DNA of 64,000 nucleotides from Congeria kusceri (Eukaryota; Mollusca; Bivalvia; Myida; Dreissenidae), in contig CM051029.1 of assembly GCA_027627225.1 (NCBI GenBank), positions 8,471,426-8,535,425 of the forward strand, read 5' to 3'. The notes under the pieces are model-generated. The model was not told where the DNA came from. It saw nothing but the letters and a program-made list of their open reading frames with translations, and searched no databases. The position numbers were made by a program, and so were the translations under genes. This document shows positions 12,161-24,815 of the stretch, one piece after another; the stretch's first letter is position 1; each line of letters opens with the position of its first letter.

Positions 12161-15100
12161 TGCTAGTTCATTACATGTTTCATCTCATAACAGTCTGTTT
12201 CTACAGACATTATTAAACTGTTACTTCTAGTTAATCGAAAACCTAGTAACTCCTACCTCCACATATTTCTTATTTGACGCTTCATTAAAAACCGTAAATA
12301 TAAAGGTCATTACGAAAAGTAAAACTAATCAAGTTAGTGTAAATTGCTGTCGTTACTTTCATCTATTTATACATCGAAATCTTGATTACTGACATATAAG
12401 CGCTAAACCTATGGCATACTCATATGGTGAAGATAACATCTAGCTATTGGAGAAATCAACAAACATTCGATCATAGGTCTTCATTAGTTTCATTAGCTCT
12501 CCCGATAAGACACCACAAACTGAAATACAGTGAATGAGTATCCGTGGTTTGTACAAGTTTCCTTGTCGCGTTTGTATGTTTCACGTTCATGTACTTGTAT
12601 AAAAGTGCTTTTATATGGAGTTTTCAAGAACTCGTTTCCACCAATAATAACCAACAACAATGCAACTGCAGGCAATTATATTATTAGTATAATGTGTATG
12701 AAATTGTGACCATTATAACTCAAAAAAGCAGACACGTGGTTTAGTTGAAGAACAAGCAAGAGCAAAAATGGGAATGTCTCGGCTTAATTACCATGCCACT
12801 AGCTAACGTTGATTGACAGCGTTGAATTTAATATTGCGTACTATGAGGTGTCACTAAAACGAAAGAGAAATGTGTTTAAGGACAGCAATCAATCCGTCAT
12901 ATCTAATCATGATGACTCTGATAACGACTGTCTACAAATCCGGTTTTGATCATTCATAGAGCCTCAGAGTTCTTTTTATGGCATTTGTGTTTTTAAATAT
13001 GACAAGTAATTGTTTTGATAAAAACCACTCAGTCCTGTAAATAAAATAAAAATATTTGAATACAATAACTACGGTGGTAATTTTTATTCCACTTCATCGA
13101 ATCTTAAGCAGTCGCTATTATGTTGCTCTTGATAAAGTTTAATTATAGAGCATATGCGGATTTAGAGGAGAGCGGAAGCGGCGTACGCCCCCTCTATGAG
13201 TCCAACATTCCATTTTCAAACCTCACAATATCTTAAAACATATTTTTATTGTTCCATTGAAGTATTTTTAAATCAATGTATTGTTATAATGAAACCTATT
13301 ATTCGGTGTTTTTGTTGTATTGTACTTGTTTGTAGATATCATATTTTTACCGCAATTTACCCCGACATGCATAAAAGACCATATTATTTTTCAGCTGCCT
13401 TTTTCAATTACTGAATAATCCCGCCCCATTTAAATCAAAGTCCTGTTACATTGCTTGTAGAGTAATTAAATTGATTCCATTAAGCGATGTACATTGTATA
13501 CTATTGAATTAGAACTTAAAAAGTTTATGTTTATTTATTTGTATGCGTATTGTGATTGATAATGGAACAATTGTTTGGCGCGCCTTTAAACATGTTTATA
13601 CATCCATTGCTTTACATTGACTGTTCCAAGGCGGCGGCCCACGTTTTAATAACAGTCGTGTTTGTATTTGTGTCGTGTTGTTGGCTTAGTGTTGTGTTGC
13701 ATCGGCAATATGACGCATACGTTATAAAGGATCTTTGGATGTTAATAAGGGTTTCTTTCCCGATGATGCATATTTTAATTTTTTTTTGTACATAATTTGC
13801 ATATTATCTGACTATCACAGGCAGTTTAGGGCTATAGTAAATATTGCACTCCGAGGAGAGTGATGTCTACCGAGGCCGAATGCCTACCGATTAATAGCTA
13901 ATACGGATGTATCAGTACACAGGAGTTGCTATTTTAGGCCCGCGCGCAGGGTATATTATTACAAATTATACCCCACTCGAAATATTACTTTCCAATGTAA
14001 TGGCACATACAAATTACGCAGGGATTTTACAACGGGAAAACGAAGTGAGGTAAAATAAATATGCATACGTGTATCTGAGTTTCCGTTTACTGCATGCTTG
14101 TTTAATTGTTATAAACTAGGCAATGTTACTACTATATTTTATTTTATACATGTATATTAAAATATATGTATTTTACCTGAACTAAACATCAATTTGAAAT
14201 CAAATGGAGATTTGTGTAGGTGAGCATTTGAGGAATTACAATATTACACATTCTTGCTCTACGAAGACATTTCGATGCCTTGTCAGTTGCCGTAGAACAT
14301 GTCTTCAGCTTTATCATGCTAATTCGAGTCACAAATTACAGCCGTGATCAGATCAGGGTGGATTTTCTTGCCTCTTGACATTCGTATGTACAGAAATTGT
14401 GCACATTATAACGTCGCTGCGAAGTCAGTGAAACGCACTGTTGGGCAAACCACTGGCGAATTATCAAAACAGCGTTTAGCAAAAAGATATAAGATGTTGA
14501 TTTTATTGAATGATAGAATTTTATTCAACGAGTTGGTATAGAAAAAATATGCTCACAAGTGACGTAGCCACGAGTGAAAATATCATTTTCCATAACCACT
14601 AGAGAAATAATATTCGGTAAATACTGTACATATATATACAAAAAGCAGGGGGGGGGGTTAAACAACTGCTGGAATACTATTTATAGACAAAAAATCCGTA
14701 TATTGTTATATTTCACTGCTTTGAACATATAACATTTTATATCTTTACTGTTATATTAAAGCGTATTTCACCAATACAATTCTGCTTCACTGAAAATCAT
14801 GTAATACAAATCTATATTATTGAATTCACCGATTTGAAAAGGCCGCGATGAAATGAGCGCATTCAAACGGAAGGATAAATCCTCTTTCTATTAGTTTTCT
14901 TTCTACAAAACACGCTGTTAAAACCAGATTTCCGCATAAACATTGCTCATTCGGTGTACTATATGGCCGCAGTGCGTTTGGATTTTGCAAGTTCCCCACA
15001 AATTATTATCTTTAAAAGGTAACTATTCGCACGACAGTCATTGCAGGGTTCTAATTATGGATACATAAATATAAAGTACATTCGATCTCCAGCAAAGTAG

Positions 15101-15308
15101 TTATTCTAACCTCATTATGTATAGACATAAGCATTTCCTGATGGCATGATTACTTCCAGGTCTGAAGGCTATGCTAATTATGCACGTTAATGTTGTATAG
15201 CATAGGAATGTTACAGTATATCCGGACTGTGTTCAATCGTTAAAGGGACTATGTCAACGAACCATTGGCTTCCTATTGCATCTTAACTGATATTAGATTT
15301 ATATAATG
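12161..15308. other. Non-coding stretch
   Basis: No supported gene. A GC-rich word at ~13150-13195 (GCGGATTTAGAGG...CCCCCTCTATGAG) looks like the edge of a DNA transposon but I could not pair it with a second end. A short hairpin GGGTATA...TATACCC lies at ~13949-13974. A G run lies at ~14648. The rest is AT-rich. Confidence 0.4.
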
Positions 15309-15318
15309 TAATATAATA

Positions 15319-15633
15319 AGAAATTTACATTAAATAAAGAATAAATAATATGTTTTGTTTGGATTTTTCGCAGTATTTAACAGTATTTCGGTCATATAAA
15401 GGCGGTCAGTTAACATACACTTTCCCTGGGTAAGCTGGTTTACCAGTACTGAGTGCACATACTTATGACAGTAACTGACAACTGCCCTACTTGAATCATA
15501 GGTAGGGGGAGAATGTCGTAGAAATAATTTCACGACCAATCCCCACACAAGATATGTGGCCGGGCTGGGAATCGAACCCGCAATCCTCGGATTTGTAGTC
15601 CAGCGCTCTACCAACTGAGCTAGCCGGCCCGGC
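15319..15633 (-). mobile_element. Full-length tRNA-derived SINE with 10-bp target duplication
   Basis: On the minus strand the element opens at 15633 with a tRNA-like head of about 75 nt. It has an A box (TAGCTCAGTTGGTAGAG), a GGACTACAAATCC anticodon-arm region and a B box (GGTTCGATTCC), together an internal Pol III promoter. A ~200-nt central domain follows (including AGTTGTCAGTTACTG and AGTACTGGTAAACC), then an AT-rich 3' tail. Both ends are flanked by TAATATAATA (15309-15318 and 15634-15643), the target-site duplication expected from L1-type retrotransposition. The same central domain recurs in the copy at 32060. I think this is one of the conserved-domain metazoan SINEs described in bivalves (MetaSINE/RUDI type), from memory and unchecked. 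It is not a free tRNA gene, because the head is fused to the SINE body. Confidence 0.88.
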
Positions 15634-15689
15634 TAATATAATACATAATACGATATTTGAGAAAACAAATCATCTTAATGTGTGTAAAC

Positions 15690-16030
15690 ATTAAAACCCC
15701 ATTCGGGTATTGAGCTAACGACTTCGGAATCATACGTTGAAATGACAGTAGACTTCGCTTCAACTAACTGCGCATTCTGCTTTGTAAGGAAACGGGTGTA
15801 AACTATGGTTAGACAAAATACTCACAATTCTGACGCCAATCTGTTAAAATGAAAAGGGCAAAACAAACACAGCCCATATTATAAATTGATTTTTATCTTC
15901 GAATGCGAAAACTGTTTTCCCATTTATAAATATATACCTTATTTTAACCGTTATTTTGTGCTATTATTAATTTCTTTATGTCATAATTGTTTAAAGACAT
16001 TAACCCCTTGAAGCCGTTTTCGTTTACATA
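15690..16030 (-). mobile_element. Old SINE relic, tRNA-related head
   Basis: This aligns along its length with 46880-47190. Shared landmarks on the plus strand include the ACGACTT-GGA-TCAT head region, 'caattctgacg', the core TTATAAATTGATTT-TATCT followed by GAATGCG, and the tail GTTTTCGTT-ACAT. On the minus strand the 5' part keeps only a weak B-box-like stretch ending in ATACCCG; the paralogue is closer to a tRNA. Both copies are on the minus strand and heavily diverged. I saw no target-site duplications. It is 60 bp from the younger SINE at 15319-15633. Confidence 0.5.
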
Positions 16031-16439
16031 GTCCCTGTTATCGTCAAAACGAGAAATGACGTGAATCTCTTCGTGTGTTATACATATGCAGCGTAGTGTG
16101 CAGGTCTAGGCATGAACGCACGTGTGTACACTTAGATTCAACGTATTTTAATGAAACCTTCTAAAAACTTATGCAAAGTTGTGTAAAAAGCCTGTTTTAA
16201 ATTTCATATAATATGTCGCGTTGGAATGGGATTCTTTATGTGAATAACGTATTAAGTATTTACACGTATTTTCAACCTAAGAAATTGAGACCGTTTTCAT
16301 TTTACATGAAGTACCCTGTACATTTCATTTTTGCCATTATAGAAACATATCAAATTTCCCAGCACTTTCTACTACAAGCATTGGTGTGTATCAGGTTTTC
16401 CTGCCGGATTTCTTGAAGGCATGTCAGCATCCCGGACAC

Positions 16440-16746
16440 CATCACCCGCGACAAAAATCGGCTCGACCGCACCCCTCCCCCAGATTATTCCAATCCGACC
16501 CCTTATCCCCTGCCCCCCCCCCCCCAATTGACAGATTCTTTTGACCCTTACCTCCTCGAAATCGCATGGCCCGATCCCAGCTCCCCAAAATAGTCTTCAA
16601 CGATCGACCCAACCTCTCCGATATTGGCTGCACCGCTCGAATCTAATTCCCCAAAATCGGCCGCATCGAACGACCCCACCTTTCCGAAATCGGCTTCGAC
16701 ATTCGAAATCCCGGCGGCGATTAAATCGGCAGTATCGCTTTAACTA
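16440..16746 (-). repeat. 33-bp minisatellite reading as 11-residue repeats
   Basis: This GC-rich, strand-asymmetric block (C-rich on plus, with a run of 13 C near 16513) contains imperfect 33-bp units. On the minus strand 16551-16739 is an open frame between two stops. It reads as five consecutive 11-residue units, the clearest being ADFGKVGSFDA, ADFGELDSSGA, ANIGEVGSIVE and DYFGELGSGHA. Register and residue type (small-aromatic-Gly-acid-hydrophobic-Gly/Asp-Ser) are conserved although bases vary. No start codon or splice sites are evident. It may be a minisatellite whose unit happens to be a multiple of three, or a relic of a repetitive protein exon. Confidence 0.6.
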
Positions 16747-16799
16747 CCGCTCTTTATCGCTTAAACTACCTAGCCTTTAGCTCGACCAGCTACTCTCTT

Positions 16800-18299
16800 T
16801 GAATTATCTTTAATTTTGGTATTCTTACTTTTATTAAACTGAACCTATTAAACATATTTCTCCTACTAAAATCGCAACATCTGCGTGTATCTTAATTGAA
16901 TAAACCCGTGTTGACCTAACTCCTTTGGAGGCAGTGTACATCAAAATAAAAGTCTGCATTTTTTATTAAATAAATTTTCAATCATACATGGTATTCAGAT
17001 TCGTTGAAAAGCCAAGCTTTTTCTGCCTTGATATTGTGTCATGGTCGCTCGTTTTTTCAAAAAACGTTTTTTATTTCATTAATTGTTTTCGGATGGAAAA
17101 GAAATCGATAATATCATTTATATTACGTGCGGACATTAAAAGCCGAAAAAAATCACCGTTGTTTTTAAATACTTGAATATGCTGTTGCTAATCGACATAA
17201 AATACGGGCATGTATCTCCATGTAAAAAGCGTGTTTTGCTACAAAAGCGCGTGAAAATTGTCAGTCACAATGTCACGGATGCCTCATTAAACACGTTCGT
17301 GTACTGGTCACGTGCTTAATTGCAGTGTTTATGCGAATAAAATTACGTTTAACATTATTAATGCTTTAGAAAGATTAATATAAAATATTGGTACTTTGTT
17401 AGCAAGAAAGTAAATCCACATCATGAATACTTCTATACCACAGTTGAGTTCTGACACTTTAAAAACACACAATTCCTAGGCTGAGATTTAAACTGATCCT
17501 GGATAATCCTGTGTTATTATTAACACAACAGATGGAGACTTACATGCTTTTAAATGCTTTAAATCCACACCATATATCCAAATTTTCACAGTGCAAGAAA
17601 AATTCAAAACAATCCACAAATTACATCACTAAACAAGTGATGACGTGTAAGCTAGGTCATCGATCAAAAGCATCCGCACGGGCGTCTCTAAGTTCTTGTC
17701 TTTGCCTGGGCATAACTTGTATTAGAAAGGATAACATTTTAATATAAATCTCAAAATGCATTTTGTTATTATTGTACATGTTAAACAATTCATCATTATT
17801 AACAGTGATATAAATGCACAATAAATTAGACGATCTAAACGCATCTAGCAAATAGACACATCAATGTGAAATCATATCCATTTTAAAGCTACGTTCCTGA
17901 ACCGATTATACGTCATGGAGATTTTATGTGGTCGCTTCTAAGAAAAGTAATGTCTACCTAAAATACCATAACATGTACATATTACTTGCTAGCGAAATGG
18001 CTTTGTTTAATAATAACTCTTGCTTAATAGAATACTATCAAGCAAAAGTGAAAAAACATGTCATATTGATTTTTGTAGAAGAAGAACTTGAACGAAATGT
18101 TCATGTATATTAATTATAAAAACATTTAATCAAACGTCAACAATAAATGCAAAAAGAGTAACATTGAACAGTATAAGACATCCTAGTTCATGTAAATATT
18201 GTTGTCGAAATATAATTTGCATAAAAATAGGACACACAGATATTACTACGCCGGTGATAAGGTATTGCGTTCATACGATTATGAATGCATACCCCTTCC
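16800..18299. other. AT-rich non-coding stretch
   Basis: Nothing beyond short random-length open frames. No inverted or tandem repeats were seen. Confidence 0.4.
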
Positions 18300-19431
18300 A
18301 TATTAAAATGCCTATGCAATGTACATATATACACAACTGTTATAAAGTTTGCTTTGTTGTTGAACACGATTAAGTATAAGAAGTAGATAATAATATTGGT
18401 AAGAAACAATAGTCTGATATTTTGATTGCGACGAAACATGGAGCATGCAATAACGGTCCATTTGAAGTAGTAAAGGTATAAGAAGACATTACAAGTCGAT
18501 GTAATGTTTAAATGATGCGATTTTTCAAAATCAGCAAACCATTTAAATAGCAAAAAATATTAATAAATAAAAAAATATAATAAAAAGTAAACACACAGTG
18601 GCGCATATATTTCTATAATTTTCTAGTATAAAGCGCAACTAAATACAAATGTGTGATGCGATATTAATTGTAATGTATTTTAACGCACCAGTGTATGTAA
18701 GCCAATCACCACAGTACACGCGTACGACATGAAAATGCAACTATAAGCTGACAAGGAATGCAAAAAAATACAGATGGAACTTTTTAAAATATTTAATAGA
18801 AAAGTGTATTTAAAATTAATTATATTGAACTAGTGAATAATCGACTCCAGCCATTCCAGTCATTAAAGAAAACCATCGGCTGTGAAATATTACTTTCATG
18901 TTTATTTTAAGGTACATGGGTAAACACATGCATGTAATTGAGGTTCCGGTACAGATGAATTTGTAAACAACTGTTATACAACACAAAACATCGAGAACCA
19001 ATAAACAAAAGTCAAGCGTTAGTACTTGTAAGTAAATTTTTTTCTGAAGACGTTATGGAAACATGTCACAAACCTGTTTAACTCATTCAAGTCCGCAAAT
19101 AATGCAGATAATAATGGCCAAATATAAATAAACAGTTTCATTGTACCGATTCCTGTCTTTTCCTTATTATTTTATTGTTACTGCTTTTAATGTTTACGTA
19201 AATTGTTATGCTTTTCGAAGTGAACATCTTTCTGTTTCTTGTGGCGTTCTTTCATCATTTGATAGACTGTAACGCTGGTAAGAACTTATTACCGATATGC
19301 AGTATGCAAGTTGCCAATGTATATAACAATCTAAGATGTTCTGCACTTATGCACTTCGTGAAAAAGATTTGCATTTCCTTCAGAGCTCTCCACACAATTC
19401 GTCTGTCGCCTGATTTGATAGACACATATAA

Positions 19432-20895
19432 AGCCTCAGTCACACAGAGTGGTAGAACTTTCGAGTCACAGGACTTTTCAGATTTGTGACGTCTTTGCCC
19501 AAGCCGCTGGACACCGCAAGACAAACACACAACAGCAATACTTCCTGCTTTTGTCCTGCGCTGGTCTTGCGTCAACGCAAGTTGTATTTAAAAATAACGC
19601 AGGTCAAACATTCAGTCATAGAATGGCGTAGGTAGTCGTGCGTTAAGAACGCAGGACCATGCAGGTCGACGAAAGCCAACTTTCATGGACGTAGGTAGTT
19701 TTTTTTCCTGCTTTAGTACGACTACGCACGACAACGTACTACAACCTGCGCCTACTTAAGTTGTCTTGTATGCAGAAATATGACTTTGCGCAGTACAGTC
19801 TCATGACAAAATTCATGTTCATTGTATTTGTCGAATAATTTAGTTCAGCAGCTTGTCCTGATTGCCAAAATGAAGCAATGACCTGTGATGCGATGGCACA
19901 TTATATCTGGATCTCGGCTTATCAATGTGGCTGGAATGCAACATAAGAAGCCAAACAGAGAAGTTTATGGAACAAGATGTTGGAATACTATGTCAACATC
20001 AATTGCTTTAGGCAAGACTATTAAAACGGAGTTTAAAAGAAATATTGGATTTCTAAAAAAAGGTAATTTCCACGATATGTCGACACAGTTTACTGAGGTA
20101 CATAGGACACTGCATTGAAAACTCTACATACGCGTAATACAAACATCCCCGAGGAAACATTTACTGGTTATTATAAATGTCCTTTTATCACTGAATAATA
20201 GGTAAAACAATTAATCATTTTGATTGTAATGTACGTACTCTTGGCGGTATGCCAAACAAAGTAGAGTATTGTGTTCTAATTTGATAGGGCATAATGCTCA
20301 TAATATGTAACTTGTATCCATATACGTTTGAAACTCGAGACAGTAATATACGAGCATATGTATGGTTTGCTTATTGAACTGTTCGATTATCAGTTCATAG
20401 CGCGGCAGCGAGAGGTTTGATAAAATATTTAAATTCCAAGCAACGCGTTTTCAGACAGAGTAAGAACATTTTTCAGCAATGAAGAATATAGCGTTGGTAT
20501 CCGGCGTAGTCGTAAGTCAGTCATACATGGCCTGAAACATTATTGAGTCGGCGTACGACAACCAAGTGCATTGTACGTCGACGCAGACGCACTGTCTTGC
20601 ATTGTCGTACAACCACGCACGTTCACGCAGGGCTACGTATGACCTATGTCACGTCGACGTACGACTTCGCTGAAGTAAGATCTATCCAAGACGACGCATC
20701 ACATCCTACGTTAATACTATGCAGGAATCTTGCCTCCAGTCGGGATGTTTTTGAACATGTTCAAAAACCAGCTAATTTTTAGACGTAAGACAACGCACGA
20801 CATTCTAGAACTGTGTTTGAACACGCATGACTCCGTCAGGATGATAAGTCGTAGACCTGTTGTATACATTTCTCAGCTGCAGTGTGACTGGGGCT
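19432..20895. mobile_element. PIF/Harbinger-like non-autonomous TIR element
   Basis: The ends are inverted repeats AGCC(T/C)CAGTCACAC (14 bp, one mismatch), flanked on both sides by TAA (19429-19431 and 20896-20898). The paralogous empty site in copy B reads CACATATAATTG with a single TAA, which confirms both the boundaries and the 3-bp duplication. A TAA/TTA duplication is typical of PIF/Harbinger elements. The subterminal ~300 bp at each end are unusually rich in TACGAC/GTCGTA and ACGCA words, while the middle is AT-rich. The 1464-bp length carries no transposase-like ORF, so movement would need a transposase supplied in trans. It also contains the palindrome at 20747-20768. Confidence 0.82.
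20747..20768. repeat. 22-bp perfect palindrome
   Basis: Centred on GAACATGTTC with five-base T and A arms and an outer G/C pair, every base is complementary to its mirror. The core also fits the p53-family half-site pattern RRRCWWGYYY, but an isolated match of this kind has no weight without conservation. It lies inside the right part of the TIR element. Confidence 0.8.
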
Positions 20896-21640
20896 TAACT
20901 AATCTGCTTTATCGCAACTGAGCTGTTCAATTAAATGTGCGATTGAATGCATGTACATCTGGAAAACACATCTGCATTATTTAAAATAAGCAAATGCATT
21001 CCCTTAGTTGTATGTCATAAATCAATTCAAACAAAGATTATGATTATGTGATTATTACACGAAATTGAAACAAATTGAGATGTACACTATACATGTAGTT
21101 TGATACAAACATGTATGTGCAGCTGTATTGTTCTATAAAATAATAGTATTTTATGCGAACGTATCTGACTGAGATAGTATACATATTTAATCTTTACAAT
21201 ATTGGGTAATATATAAATATGAAAACACTTATTGATGATTGCCCGCATGAAAGCTTTATTACGCCGTGTGTTTGTCAGTTAACTAAAGTTACACATTACA
21301 ATTAAACATTTCTAAACCTGCATGCAATGTTTTACTGTATTATTATTACACCTGTATCATATACAAGCGTCTGCGTTATGCAACATCAGTAAATGAGAGT
21401 CAACACCACGGGAACCAACCTGCATTATATTGAATCAGTGCCCCTTAATGTTTCTTTTTTACAAAAAAATCTTCAACTTTAGACATCCATTTTAAGAATA
21501 AATATTTTGTCTTCCAATAAATGTTTATTACTCCTTTGTGCGTTGCCGTCACATTTACATATGAACAGTGTAGATGCTAAAGCGATACCCATAAGCATGT
21601 GTTTTTTTAGCTGTATTAATTTCAACTCCTTTTCTAATCA

Positions 21641-22739
21641 GGAACTTCCGGATTGTAACTATACATCCACAGCGTTCATGTGATATAATATGTTATCGAT
21701 CAGACATAGCAATTACATTATCCTAGAACATGTTTGGGTGATGCACTGAAAAAATATATTGGTTTAAAATGTGTCTGATCCAACGCACATTAGACCACAA
21801 TTGTGTAAATGTATCAATTGTCATTTGTTTTGATTTGTGCGCATGCGCAATAACGTGCCGACATAACCAAATGGGGTTTGTCTGTTAGTATTCAGCAAAT
21901 TAAATACATTAATTTACCAATTATGTTTATCTTTAAAAATAAATAGAAATTATGCGAAGATGTATTATTACACAGTTCAAACTACGACGAAATCGTGTAT
22001 CGACTTCTTCTGTAAACGCCTTGCTTATTCCTTTTACGTTCGCATGTTTTCTAAGACAGACGCATGCTTTACAATTAGATTTGTAGTTCTTTCTTATGAG
22101 TGCATTGTATCTGAGAGAACGAATACCACATTTACGCCAAATGGGACATTTACAAATGTTACTTAAGACGAAGAATAATAGCTATAAAGGTGTACGCCAT
22201 TGCCTGTACACTGTTTATAAGTGAAACAATTGCGTGACGTGTATCCGTAAATCCATGGTATTTCATCTGCATCATCAACATGAGACGATTGTTGTGCAAT
22301 AGTGCATATTATATTGCACATTAAATGATGCATAATTGCCCATAAATATATTATATTTAATGATAGTGTATATTATATTGCTCATTAAATGAAACGGTAA
22401 TGTCCATTATTCCTACAAAGGTATGTTCGCATTGGAGATTTCATAAATAAAATACGATGAAATGTCAGAAAAAAAACTATGAAAAAATGGAAGCGTGGGT
22501 AACAAGAAACTTGTTTTCTATTTACAAAATAAAATATTAGAGGGAATCATTTGAAATGTATTTCATATAGGAAGTAGACGCTTAATAAACAGATGAGCAG
22601 TAACACACGTTAAGAAACTGTGCGTACGTAATATTAATTTACCACACTTCAAAAAACAAGTTCACCCTATATTTCATATATTTGGAATGCATGCGAATTA
22701 TAATAAGATTGCATATACTAATGTTATACAGTTTGTTTA
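21641..22739. other. Spacer between duplication copies
   Basis: AT-rich with no supported gene. A local repeat of 'tattatattgc-cattaaatga' words occurs at ~22305-22390. Confidence 0.4.
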
Positions 22740-24815
22740 TAAAGGCAGTTAATTTTTTATGTTTTTGAACTCTGCTAAGTATACGTCGTACGCAATAGTA
22801 TTGATCCGAAAAACTAGTCCGGTATTTTGATTACAAAGAAACATAGAGCACGCAATAACGTTCCATACAATGTAGTAAAGGTATCAATACACATTACAAG
22901 TATGTTTAGTGTTTAAATGGTGCGATTTTGCAGAAGCTTCAATCCATTTTAAAACCAAAAATAAAAAATAAAAAATAAATAAATATACACCTATATGTGC
23001 ATGTGTGTCTATAATGTTCTAGTGTACTGCGCAACTAAATACACATGTGTGATGCGATATATGTGTATATAGTGTATATGCTGGTAATCCAATCAGCATA
23101 GTTTACGCCTGATGTATGCCACGTTAGTTTAAACCTATTTATTTGAATTCGATTGCATCGAAAGCCTAAGGCTTATAGAAACACTCTCGAGTCCGTTTCC
23201 TGTACTTGGTGTCTTTGAGGAGATCTTGAGAACGCTCCCAGTGTGGTTCGAACCCGGGACCTCCCGATCGCTAGACAGACACCATATGCACTACGCCACC
23301 GCGACCTTTCTATGCACATATTAAAATGCACATATATGAACATGAAAATGAATGTCAAAAAATGAGAAGGAAACGGTTTACATATTTACTAGAAGAGTGT
23401 ATTAAGATGAAATATATTGTATTACTGAATAAATGACTCCAGCCATTCCAGACACTAAACAAAACCATCGTCTACAGAACACATTTGTAATATTAATTTT
23501 AGGTTTATTTAAATGTTCATGGGCATATGTCGGAAAACAAAACACGCGTGTGTCATTGGCGTTTCTGTTCCGATGCATTTGTAAACAACTGTTACACAAC
23601 ACAACACATCAATTACATCGAGAACCGATACAACATAAAGCCAAGTGTATGAACTTGTGTGTAAATTATTTTCTAGAGGATTAATGGAAATATGCCACAT
23701 ACGTTTTTGACTTAAGTCCGCAAATAGTTCAGTTAATAATGATCATATATAAATATACAGTTTTTTTTGTTCCGATTATTTTTTTTTTATTCCTTAGTAT
23801 TTTGTTGGTACTGCTTTAATGTTTGCATACATTGCTATGCTTTGAAGTGAACATTCTACTTTTTTATGTGGCGTGCTCACATCAATAACGCTCAATTACA
23901 TCAATTACACAATAACGCTCGTATGGATCTTATTTACCGATGTTCAGCACGTTCTTGATGTGTGTAACGATCTAAGATGTTCTGCACTTTTGCAGTTTCT
24001 GAAGAATATTTACATTTCCTGCAGTTCTCTTCACACATGTGGACTGTCGCCTGAGTACATTTGACACATATAATTGTTGTGCTATATCGCATCGGTTCAC
24101 TTCAACATAATGTGCAATTGGATGCATCTAACTCTGGAAAACTCATTTGCATTATTTAACATAAGCAAACGCATGCCGTTGGTTGCAAGTCATAAATTCG
24201 ACTATGAGTCCGTGACAATTGCAATAAATTGAAACAAATTTAGATGAACACAATGCCTGCAGCTTGATTAAAAGGTTTATGCGTCTCTGAATTGTTCAAA
24301 TAACACTGTTTAAGCGTACGTACCTGTGAACATTGAGTCATATACGAACATTACAATGCTTGGCATATGAGTATAAATATATAAACATGAATACCGACTG
24401 GATTATTGCCCGCGTTAATGCTTTATTACACAGTGTGGGAATACATTACATAAAGTTACTCATTATAATTCTTGAACATTCTTACGTGGTTGATATATGT
24501 TTTACTTTATTATTGTTACACCTTTATTAAATTCATGCGACTGTGTAATGCAGCATTCATACATGGATTTGAAAACAACACTGCATTATAGTGCCGGCAA
24601 ATCAGTGGCACTTAACTTTCCTTATATGCTTTAAAACCACTAATTTGCACCATCCATTTTAAGAAAAAATACATACACTTTCAAAATATGTTGTTATTAC
24701 TCTGTCCTGCGCAATGGTCGCATCTAGATATTTACAAATTATGAAAAGCTAAACAAATACCCATAAGCCTTTGTACTTTAACTGTTTTAATTTTAACTCC
24801 TTTACTAATCGTAGT
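22740..24815 (+). repeat. Segmental duplication copy B
   Basis: This is the counterpart of 18300-21640. It is shorter because it lacks the Harbinger-like insertion. It carries instead a tRNA-derived SINE at ~23145-23308 that is absent from copy A at the matching point (~18735). The single TAA at ~24069 marks the empty site of the copy A element. No conserved open frame is shared between the two copies. Confidence 0.72.
23145..23308 (-). mobile_element. tRNA-derived SINE (second family), ~165 bp
   Basis: The minus strand begins GGTCGCGGTGGCGTAGTG (A-box region) and has GGTTCGAACC as B box about 45 nt later, after CTAGCGATCGGGAGG. A short body follows (AAGATCTCCTC, AGACACCAAGTAC, GAGTGTTTCTATAAGCC) with an AT-rich tail near 23145. 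The Pol III promoter boxes and tRNA-like head are clear. No obvious target-site duplication was found by eye. Absence from the paralogous copy A shows it inserted after the segmental duplication, or that copy A lost it. Confidence 0.72.

Larger units (their letters stand above)
18300..21640 (+). repeat. Segmental duplication copy A
   Basis: Copy A aligns in direct orientation with 22740-24815. Landmarks are 'attttgattgc-a-gaaacat-gagca-gcaataacg' at ~18418 versus 22828, GACTCCAGCCATTCCAG at ~18843 versus 23427, 'atctaagatgttctgcactt' at ~19329 versus 23970, and 'tttaactccttt-ctaatc' at the right end. Identity by eye is roughly 70-80% with many small indels. Copy A contains a 1.46-kb TIR element (19432-20895) that copy B lacks. 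No coding sequence is recognisable in either copy. Confidence 0.75.

Noticed and set aside
15558..15633. A tRNA gene on the minus strand
   Set aside because: The A and B boxes are good, but the head is continuous with a SINE body and bounded by the SINE's target duplications; the acceptor stem also does not pair cleanly.
23225..23308. A second tRNA gene on the minus strand
   Set aside because: It is the head of a short SINE and does not close a cloverleaf with a proper acceptor stem.
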